Assembly (NCBI RefSeq): GCF_004193775.1
Contig: NC_041018.1
Span: 30,153,940 to 30,217,939, forward strand
Length of the DNA stretch: 64,000 nt
DNA from: Glycine soja
Lineage: Eukaryota; Streptophyta; Magnoliopsida; Fabales; Fabaceae
Reading direction: 5' to 3'
Shown piece after piece: positions 56,052-64,000 of the stretch (positions are counted from its first letter, which is position 1; each line of letters opens with the position of its first letter). The notes beneath the pieces are model-generated. The model was not told the DNA's origin and did not search any database. It saw only the letters and a program-made list of their open reading frames with translations. Position numbers and translations under genes: made by a program.

Positions 56052-57468
56052 TGTTAGTCGGTGAATACGACTAACTTTTGTGTATAAAACTTGTGTAAAT
56101 TGTATCAAACTCTTCCAATTTATGGTTATTTTGTAGTGTTATAAGTATTTTCTGTTAAGTATAGGTAATAAATACGTAGTACTTCCATTTTGTGTGTTTA
56201 ATAATCATTTTCTCTCAATTTCAGGTTAATTAGGCAAGCTTTGAAAAGTGTTGTTTTTCACCTTCTCGCTAAGCCAATCTGTTGGCTTAGCGAGCGTCCG
56301 CTAAGCGCAACACTCATGGGCTAAGCGCGAGGAAGACTCTAGAAGAAGATGAGTTGTACAGGTTCGCTAAGCGCACCGCTTCATCTCACTAAGCGCACCA
56401 CTTCAGTTCATCCGCTAAGCGAGAAAGGCACGTGCTAAACCGAAATTCACCAATGTGCGCTAAGCGGTCCATAAGTGCACTAAGCGCACGAGCACGAACA
56501 AGGCCACCTATTTAAGCCTGAAATCAGATTTTAGAGAGGGAGTTTGGATTGGGATTTAGAGCTTTGCATGTCTAGGGTTTCTAGAGAATGAAAGGTCCAA
56601 GTTCTAGAGAGTTTTGACAGATTATGTTGTGTGAAGATCTGTAGAGACCAGAGCTTGAAGCAGGAGCCGGTTTGAGAGCTTAAGATGAGTTTATGAGTGA
56701 TTGTGAGATCCTAGAGGTGAAGGAGACATCCTCACCACTTGTATTTTTGAAATCTTTCATCTTGTTATTCTCTTTGTTGTAAAGAAGGCTTCCTGGTATG
56801 GAAAGCTAAATCCTCTGTTGGATCTTCCCCGTAGGTAGCTTATGTAAATATATTTTTATCTATTTAATGATGTTTTGTGTGTTCTCTGTGCTATCTGCTT
56901 TTCACTCCAGTATGCCTTTACCTTGATCACGTAGATGCATACTTTGTTAGGGTCATTCAATAGTGGAAATTGGTCTGACTCTAAAGTCCTTGATAGTGCA
57001 GGGCTAAGTTGTCGTACTTTCACGAGGAATCGGGGTGCGATAAGTTAGTTGTGTATGTGTGTCTTAATGCGGTCCTGGTTGAGTTTAGTCTTACAAGAGG
57101 AATCTACGGACGATGCTTGATCAGGATTAGGCTAAACTATCATGAGGAATCGGAGTTTAGTATCTCAGGAGACACCATAAGAACTCATGAGCATTGTTAG
57201 ATAGAGAATATCTTTTTAGCATCAGACACCTATTAGGAAGACCAACGTGTTTCTACTTGTTTTTACACATCATTTCTCTCCCGTGATTTTCTTTCTTTTT
57301 GCACAGATAGTTTATACACTTGTTCATATTTACACTTATCTTTACACACCAAACACTTATTTGCTGAAATAACTTACGAAATAACACAAGTTCCCCGAGT
57401 GTTCGATACTTGGTTCTTACTGTTTTATACTACTTGTGCGATCTGGTGCACTTGCTGGAAGCCGAACA
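56052..57468 (+). mobile_element. A1 3' LTR
   Basis: 1417 bp, the same length as the 5' LTR and with the same ends, followed by CTCCT. G2 sequence resumes at 57474. Confidence 0.93.
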
Positions 57469-57473
57469 CTCCT

Positions 57474-57657
57474 CCATCTCTTGGCACCTCATAATCACTC
57501 AAAAGCTCCCTAATCTCTCTAAAAGTTTGGAACTTGGCTCCTTGCTCTGCTTCTTCGTTCTCTGCAGTCCACACTCAGGGGCTCTCTGTGGTCTCACTCC
57601 AAAAGCTCTTCCCCCATCTCTTTTCTATGCTTAAGCTTAGCGCCATTCTCGCTTAGA
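57474..57657 (-). mobile_element. Athila-type LTR G2, right part
   Basis: Continues G2 after A1: CATCTCTTGGCACCTCA and TCACTCAAAAGCTCCC match G1 at 9637-9670. It ends abruptly after CTTAGCGCC words at 57657. Confidence 0.78.
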
Positions 57658-57969
57658 GGGAGACCAAAAGTTATTATTTTCAAAATCCCAACGGTCAGAC
57701 TGTAGAAAAATATATTAGAGAGATCCAGACAAAATTTGAAAACGATACAACGGTTAACGAATCCGGTATCGTGATTTCACTGAACTAGGTTTTGGTAAAA
57801 TCTAAAATCTCATAATTTCAACTTCGCTCAACAAAACTCCACATCAAGAAATTCACACATGACTCATTCAAGGCATACTTCAACTCATTTAAGTCCATCA
57901 TATAGTCAAATAATACAATAAATACAATTAAACATCGATTTATAACTTATAATATCTCAGGGTGTTACA
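57658..57969 (-). mobile_element. LTR-like terminal scrap ending TGTAACACCC
   Basis: AT-rich, non-coding. Read on the minus strand it starts CTGTAACACCCTGAGATA, a common start of legume LTRs. No partner copy is in the window. Confidence 0.4.
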
Positions 57970-57972
57970 GCT

Positions 57973-58107
57973 TGTCTTTTACCAATTAGTTTTTACCTTA
58001 TCTTTCACACCTCTTTTAGTGTTTATTTTGGCTAGTTTCAACCATAGTTTCTTTTACATTTTTTTTTCAAACCCCCAACAAGAAAGAACCATAACTTAGG
58101 AACCAAC
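57973..58107 (+). other. B4 leader fragment
   Basis: Reverse complement of 62090-62215 in B3. Marks the left end of the plus-strand copy B4. Confidence 0.7.
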
Positions 58108-58932
58108 ATGAGTCTTCATTCTTCATCTAGTGTTAATGGTGAGGGTTCTACTCCTAAGGACCCCTTGTATAAGATATTAGATGAGTTGAGGTCCCTTAAG
58201 TTGTGGAAAGAAAAACAAGAGAGAAAAGAAAAAGGGAAAAAAATATTGGAAGAAATAAGTCAAGATGAAAGAGAGAAAATAAGAGAGGAAGAAAGAAGAA
58301 AAATAATGAAAGAAATGAAAAGAGAAAAACATGCCTCCTATAGTAGTCATAACTTTTGTAAGAGCCTAAGTGAAGAACTTCGTGACTATTATGAAGGAAG
58401 GCATAGGTCACATCTTAGACCTCACTCCCATAGGAGAGAAAAGGAAACAAAGCCTCAAGAGGCTAACATTAACCTCCCATACTTCCATGGGAAGGACAAT
58501 GTAGAGGCTTACTTAGATTGGGAAATAAGGGTAGAGCAAAAACTTAAAAGAAAGTCTACTTTAAAATCTTATGGCTCTCATTCTTATCCAAAGAAAGACC
58601 AAGGTATAGTCATCTTAGGGGCAGCACCGTCTAAGCCCAATGATGATAAGGGGAAGACAATAGAAAAGCAACCCCCTAAGGCTAGTATGCAAGAAAAGAC
58701 TAGCTTTATAAAGTGCTTTAAATGTCTTGGAAGAGGACACATTACTTCTCAATGCCCTACCAAGAAAACCATGCTTATGAGGAGCCAAGACATTTATAGT
58801 AGCCAAGATGAGGCTACTACTTCACCTTCCTCTAGTGAAAGTGAAGAAGCAAAAGGGGAAGAATCTAGTGAAGAAATCTACCCCCAAGAAGAAGGACAAC
58901 CTTTAATGTTTAAGGAGGAGTGTAAGGAGTAA
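58108..58932 (+). CDS. gag: B4 gag (open frame)
   Basis: A 274-codon frame, the most intact gag of family B here. It starts MSLHSSSSVNGEGSTPKDPL, then a highly charged Lys/Glu helix (residues ~30-75), a DYYEGRHRSHLRPHSHRRE segment, NLPYFHGKDNVEAYLDWEI (capsid entry), a Lys/Ser linker and zinc knuckle CFKCLGRGHITSQC. It ends at TAA after an acidic tail. Most of the capsid between the WEIRVEQ segment and the knuckle is missing, so it is shorter than normal. It belongs to a defective element. Confidence 0.8.
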   Translation: MSLHSSSSVNGEGSTPKDPLYKILDELRSLKLWKEKQERKEKGKKILEEISQDEREKIREEERRKIMKEMKREKHASYSSHNFCKSLSEELRDYYEGRHRSHLRPHSHRREKETKPQEANINLPYFHGKDNVEAYLDWEIRVEQKLKRKSTLKSYGSHSYPKKDQGIVILGAAPSKPNDDKGKTIEKQPPKASMQEKTSFIKCFKCLGRGHITSQCPTKKTMLMRSQDIYSSQDEATTSPSSSESEEAKGEESSEEIYPQEEGQPLMFKEECKE

Positions 58933-59490
58933 GTGTCTCCTCCAAGAGCTTAGCTAAGAAGGAAAGGCATTTTGAAATAAAGACAAATATTAAAGAAATT
59001 TCCCCTCTTAGACAACCTCCACATTTTCTCCTTTGTAAAAAGACACGTTAGCATTGCCACACCTCTTGGCTTGAGTTTATTCCTCAAGTAAAGGAGTTGT
59101 TGGATGAGGGTTTGGTTCACAAGAGCTTAAATCCTTGTACTTTGTTGGTGCCCAAAATAGGTATAATTAGGCACCAAATCCATAAAATAGGTGGTATGAT
59201 GAATGTTTTGAGTGGTGCAACCCTCTTTTGTAAAATCACTTGTGCACCCAACATCTTCATGATTTGTGTACATAGGGACTCATTAGGTAGGTTTGTTCTT
59301 ATTTTTAGTTTCAATATAAACTTAGGTACTCATATGGGACACCTTAGGTTTGTCATACTTTTTGGTAGGAATAATCAACATGAAAATACAGAAAGAGGTA
59401 TGTTTTATTGTATTACTTTTCTTAATTTTTTTAAATAGTGATCAAGGGGTTCCCATGAATCCTAAGAGAATAATGTCATTCCTGAGTGGC
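58933..59490 (+). pseudogene. pol: B4 RT remnant
   Basis: After the gag stop, frames give LDEGLVHKSLNPCTLLVPK and GGMMNVLSGATLFCKIT joined to APNIFM, then HMGHLRFVILFGRNNQ. This has the same catalytic-core deletion as B1 and B3. It ends at GTGGCCCACT where B3 is inserted; B4 would continue beyond the window. Confidence 0.8.
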
Positions 59491-59495
59491 CCACT

Positions 59496-60399
59496 TGATG
59501 GAAGCTTGCTTGTGGGGCTTCTATGGAGGCTGGATCTTTGAGCTTCAATGAGGTCCTTTAATGGTGATTTTCCACCATGGAGATGCAGCGGAAGACAAAG
59601 GAGAAGAGGTGAGAGGAGGCGTCATCCACTACGGAATAAGCCATGGAAGAAGGAGCTTCACCACCAAGATGAGCCTTGGATAAGAAGCTTGGAAGGATGC
59701 TTCAATGGAAGAAAAGAAAGAGGGAGAGAAAGAGAGAGGGGGGAGCACGAAATTGAAGTAATAAAAGAGGGAGAGAAGTGGAACTTTGAAGTATGTCTCA
59801 CAAGACTCTCATTCATCAAAGTTACAACAAGTGTTACACATGCTTCTATTTATAGACTAGGTAGCTTCCTTCAGAAGCTTTCTTAAGAAAACATCCTTGA
59901 GAAGCTTCTTTGAGAAAACTTCCTTGAGAAGCTAGAGCTTAGCTACACACACCCCTCTCATAACTAAGCTCACCTCCTTGAGAAGCTTCCTTAAGAAGAT
60001 TCCTAAAGAAGCTAAAGCTTAGCTACACACATATCTCTAATAGCTAAGCTCACCTCCTTGAGATGAGAAGCTAGAGCTTAGCTACACACCCCCTATAATA
60101 GCTAAGCTCACCCCCATAACAAAATACATGAAAATACAAAAAATTCCCTACTACAAAGACTACTCCAAATACCTCAAAATACAAGGCAAAAACCCTATAA
60201 TACTAGAATGACCAAAATACAAGGCCCAAATGAAGGAAAAACCTATTCTAATATTTACAAAGATAAGCGGGCTCATACTTAGCCCATGGGCTCAAAATCT
60301 ACCCTAAGGATCATGAGAACCCTAGGGCCTTCCCTTGGATCTCTGGCCAATCAACTTGGAGTCTTCTATCCAATGCCCTTGCGGGGTAGGATTGCATCA
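59496..60399 (-). mobile_element. B3 3' LTR
   Basis: 904 bp, TGATGCAATCC...CTTCCATCA on the minus strand. Polypurine tract GGTGGAGGGGA lies at 60400-60412. The outer flank CCACT (59491-59495) is the expected target duplication; the other end is outside the window. Confidence 0.88.
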
Positions 60400-60700
60400 T
60401 CCCCTCCACCTTGGGAAGGATTTGACCTCAAATCCTGAGGTTCTTCATACTCTGGGCTCCTTCCCTCAACACCTGTAAAAAGAAAAAAAAAACATATGTA
60501 TTAGTGGTGTTTGGTATGTTGAACTAAGGTAAGGTCTGAAAATCCATTTCTTGGGCATCTTCCCATGAAGGAACATGGTTCCTCACCAACTCAATGAGTG
60601 GTGCTACAAGTATAGAAAAATATGGGACAAACCTTTTGTAAAAGTTTGTTAAGTCATGGCAGCCCCAGATTTCCCTTATACTTGGTGGAGTGGGCCAATT
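60400..60700 (-). pseudogene. pol: B3 pol C-terminal remnant
   Basis: Counterpart of 10962-11250, with the same join between RT-proximal and terminal sequence. Confidence 0.55.
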
Positions 60701-60751
60701 AGGAATGATCTTTATTCTCTTAGGGTCCTTGGGAACCCCTTGATCACTATT

Positions 60752-62078
60752 TCAAAAATTAAGGAAAGTAATGCAATAAGGCGTACCTTTTTCTGTATTT
60801 TTATGTTGATTATTCCTACAAAAAAATATGACAAACCTAAGGTGTCCCATATGAGCACCTAAGTTTGTATTGAAACCAAAAATAAGAACAAACCTACCTA
60901 ATGAGTCCCTATGTACATGAATCATGAAGACGTTGGGTGCATGACAGATTTTACAAAAGAGGGTTGCAACACTCAACAAATTCATCATATCACTTATTGT
61001 AGGGATTTGGTGCCTAATAATTCCTATTTTAGGCACCAACAAAGCACAAGGATTTAAGCTCTTACGAACCAAACCTTCATCCAACAACTCCTTTACTTGA
61101 GGAATAACCTCAAGCCCAAGAGGTGTGGCAGTGCTAACAAGTGTCTTTTTACAAAAGAGAAAATGTGAAGGTTGTCTAAGAAGGAAAGTTTCTTTAATGT
61201 TTGTATTTATTGTAAAATGAGTTTCCTTCTTAGCTAAACTCTTGAAGGAGACACTTACCTCCTTACACTTTTCTTTAACCACTAATGGTTGCCCTTCTTC
61301 TTGGGGGTAGATTTCTTCACTAGATTCTTCCCCTTTTGCTTCTTCACTTTCACTAGAGGAAGGTGAAGTAGTAGCCTCATCTTGGCTACTATAAATGTCT
61401 TGGCCCCTCATAATCATCGTTTTTGTGGTGGGGCATTGAGAAGTAATGTGTCCTCTTCCAAGACATTTAAAGCACTTTATAGAGCTAGTTTTCTCTTGCA
61501 TACTAGCCTTAGGGGCTTGTTTTTCTATTGTCTTTCCCTTATCATCTTTGGGCTTAGAAGGTGTCACCCCTAAGATGCCTTGACCTTGGTCTTTCTTTGG
61601 ATAAGAGTGAGAGCCATAAGATTTTGAAGTAGACTTCTTTTTAAGTTGTTGCTCTACCCTTATTTCCCAATCTAAGTTAGCCTCTACATTGTCCTTCCCA
61701 TGGAAGTATGGGAGGTTAATGTTAGCCTTTTGAGGCTTTCTTTCCTTTTCTCTTTTATGGGAGTGAGGTCTAAGATGTGACCTATGCCTTCCTTCGTAAT
61801 AGTCACGAAGTTCTTCACTTAGGGTCTTGCAAGAGTTATGACTACTATAGGAGGCATGTTTTTCTTTTTTCATTTCTTTCATTATTTTTCTTCTTTCTTC
61901 CTCTCTTATTTTCTTTCTTTCATCTTGACTTATTTCTTCCACTCTTTTTTTTTCCTTTTTCTTTTCTCTCTTGTTTTTCTTTCCATAACCTGAGGGAACT
62001 CAACTCATCTAAGATTCTATATAAAGGGTCTTTATGACTAGTACCCTCGCCATTAACACTAGATGAATGATGATTCAT
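60752..62078 (-). pseudogene. gag: B3 gag-RT fusion remnant
   Basis: The minus strand starts with an ATG at 62078 (NHHSSSVNGEG). One frameshift follows in a T-run near 61945. It is then open for 396 codons, from EEISQDERKKIREEE through HGKDNVEANLDWEIRVEQ, zinc knuckle CFKCLGRGHITSQC and an acidic linker to VKELLDEGLVRKSLNPCALL and the FCKI-CHAPNVFM deletion join. Protease and the RT catalytic core are absent. Almost all of it is alignable with B1 and B4. Confidence 0.85.
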
Positions 62079-63888
62079 GTTAGTTCCTAAGTTGTGGTTC
62101 TTTCTTGTTGGGGGTTTGAAAACAAAAGGTAACAGAAACTATGGTTGAAACTAGCCAAAATAAACACTTAAAGAGGTGTGAAAGATAAGGTAAAAAACTA
62201 ATTGGTAAAAGGAAAGCTATCTAGGCGGTTTGACAATGGAAGGTAAAGGAAATAAGCTATGAAAGTAAGCAAGAAAAGTAAACTAAGTGAATCCTAAGAG
62301 TGTTTGGATGACCACATCAAGGCTCCCAACAAAACACTCACTATCCTAAGGAAATATTGCCTAACATTATTACACACAAATGGAAGTTTGGTAACCTATT
62401 GGAGGCTCCCAACACACTTCCAATGAAAGGTCTTTTTGTTACAAAACTTGAAAGCAATAAAGGTAAGTAAATTGCAAATTAAAAAATTACAAAACGTCCT
62501 CAATTTTGGTGGTTGTTATCTCTTTGGTGATTCACTCAATTTGGAGTGCTTCTTAGTCCAATAGCTCTTAAGGTGGTTGGCCCCTTGCTTCTTGACTCAA
62601 ATTCTTCAAGGGATGGCACCAATCCTCCTTTCCAATTCCCTATATGACAACTCACAAACAAGGAAACAAAGAGACAAGCAATAACCAAAGACCAAAAAAA
62701 TGAAATGAAAGCTAAACCAATGGAGTTTTAACAAGACAATTTTTCAAGGATTACTCAACAATTAAAGCAATGAAAAAGGACATAGAAGCAAGCTAGGACT
62801 CAAAGAGAAACTTAGAATGACTCTAGAGTAGAGAAAAAAAACTATATAAAAAAAAGACTCAAAAAATCTCTAGCTTTGGCACTTGTTTTCACAGTAATTT
62901 TAAATTGAAATTTTGGAGCTAAGATTGGTATAACATAGGCACCAATTATAGAATAAATTTTGAGCCAAAACAACAAGCATATTTCCCATTCACTTTTTTT
63001 TTCTGGATATTGATTTTTCTACCAACTAGTGTGATTTTTCTTTCAGCTCAAAATTCAAAGTAACCAATTCTCAGTAATTTTTACAAGTTTGTATGTCCAA
63101 GCTACCAGCACCAGCGATTTTTTTTTAAGCATGGTATATTGATTTCCTTGGGCTTACTTTCAACCTTCCTATGTATGTTGAACTCACTAGGATTGTTTAC
63201 CACAGTTTTAGGAGTTCAATATTCACTTAGGATCAACATTTCAGCCAGCAATTCAATCACCAAAACTCAAATTCACAATAGACACAATCAAAAGGAAACC
63301 TAAAAGTTCAAGAAAAGGTTCACAATCAAAGACTCTCTAAGAATTTTGCATGAACATGTTAAGGACTAATTAACATGACAGATTTGACTCAAATCAAATA
63401 ATAGGCTAAAAGAATTTCATACACTCATGAACAAATGAGTTAGACAAAGAAACAAGAAAATAAAATTCAGCACAACATAAGAAATCTTATGTGACAAGTT
63501 TCATGACTAGACATGACTTCTATGACAAAACTACAATAGGTGAACAAGTCACTCTACATTTTTGAGGTTTTCTTCTACTTTAATATTTTTGTAAGAATTT
63601 TATGGTTTAGGTTTCAGCCACAAAAAATAACAAGACAAAACTCAAAGGAACCTAAACTCAACACAATTCATGGTTCAAGAACAAGAACAAGAAATTTGAA
63701 CCATAGAAAATCAAATCTAGCTTCTATAGCAAGTTTAATCGGTGGAAACTCTAAAGAATCATGTTAAAAACATTTATCACAAGACATGTGAGGATATACA
63801 TGGAGAAAAAATGAAGAAACAACAATGGAAGAGAAGGTAAAGCAAAAAATTAATGGAGGTTTAAGGAGCACCTACTTGAAGCTCTTGT
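62079..63888 (-). other. B3 long 5' leader
   Basis: Matches 13070-14966, with a ~60-bp deletion near 63045 relative to B1 and an extra ~35 bp near 62560. No coding pattern. Confidence 0.7.
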
Positions 63889-63901
63889 GCTCTGATTACC
63901 A
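63889..63901 (-). promoter_or_regulatory. B3 primer-binding site
   Basis: TGGTAATCAGAGC on the minus strand, identical to B1, two bases from the LTR. Confidence 0.78.
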
Positions 63902-63903
63902 CT

Positions 63904-64000
63904 TGATGGAAGCTTGCTTGTGGGGCTTCTATGGAGGCTGGATCTTTGAGCTTCAATGAGGTCCTTTAATGGTGATTTTCCACCATGGAGATGCAGTGGA
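63904..64000 (-). mobile_element. B3 5' LTR (partial)
   Basis: Matches 59496-59592. The window ends inside this LTR. Confidence 0.88.

Larger units (their letters stand above)
48279..57468 (+). mobile_element. Athila-like element A1, complete ends, no RT or integrase
   Basis: Two 1417-bp LTRs and a perfect CTCCT duplication (48274-48278 and 57469-57473). The order is LTR, decayed Asp-type primer site, gag, protease, post-coding stem-loop, GCTAAGCG-rich region, small third ORF, polypurine tract, LTR. The sequence from RT to integrase is missing cleanly between protease and the stem-loop. It depends on another element for copying, if it ever moved in this form. Confidence 0.92.

Noticed and set aside
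57658..57969. Host intergenic sequence or gene between G2 and B4
   Set aside because: No coding pattern. The end resembles a legume LTR start, so a transposon scrap is more likely.

Overview
This is a plant nuclear window made almost entirely of nested LTR retrotransposons and their debris. I see no host gene, tRNA, rRNA, CRISPR array or bacterial feature. The palindrome GTAATCGATTAC, the frequent GCTAAGCG words and the look of the gag/pol remnants recall Glycine (soybean) pericentromeric heterochromatin. The species is my inference; the plant LTR-retrotransposon content is seen directly.

Left to right. (1) 1-4298: the 3' end of an Ogre/Tat-like element (family C, copy C1) with its 3' LTR. 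(2) 4304-8690: a decayed minus-strand Ty1/copia element (H), split by a solo LTR (5166-7249, duplicated target ACAAA) that itself holds another solo LTR (5375-6477, target TAGGG). (3) 8836-10055: an Athila-type LTR fragment (G1). (4) 10056-36527: a minus-strand Ty3/gypsy deletion derivative (B1). Its 5' LTR is split by solo LTR D1 (15709-36315, target AAAAT), which is split by the 18.9-kb Ogre-like element C2 (16477-35368, target GGAAT), which carries solo LTR D2 (24597-25644, target TAGGA). This nest is four levels deep. (5) 36528-47383: a minus-strand Athila-like element (F) with gag, Asp-type primer site and 5' LTR. Its LTR is split by A2 (38850-46999, target TATCT), which keeps a nearly full-length but stop-riddled RT-RNase H-integrase. 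(6) 47384-57657: Athila-type LTR G2, split by A1 (48279-57468, two 1417-bp LTRs, target CTCCT), which has gag and protease but no RT or integrase. (7) 57658-64000: an LTR-like scrap, a plus-strand copy of family B (B4), and a minus-strand copy (B3) inserted into B4 and running off the window.

No complete autonomous element is present. C2 keeps an extra ORF and gag but no protease, RT or integrase. A1 and A2 carry complementary halves of a gag-pol. The three family B copies share the same internal deletions, so a defective form was itself amplified.

The most unusual signal is in family C. Its LTRs and 3' internal region are packed with short stem-loop modules. In several series the loop or flanks stay constant while both stem arms change together: a GG-TCCAACG-CC core in the LTR, a GC-rich hairpin just upstream of the TATA box, a 131-bp dimeric array, and a 24-bp array of about 80 units. 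This pattern suggests selection for, or a copying mechanism that preserves, base pairing. All coordinates were read by eye; percent identities and insertion ages were not computed.
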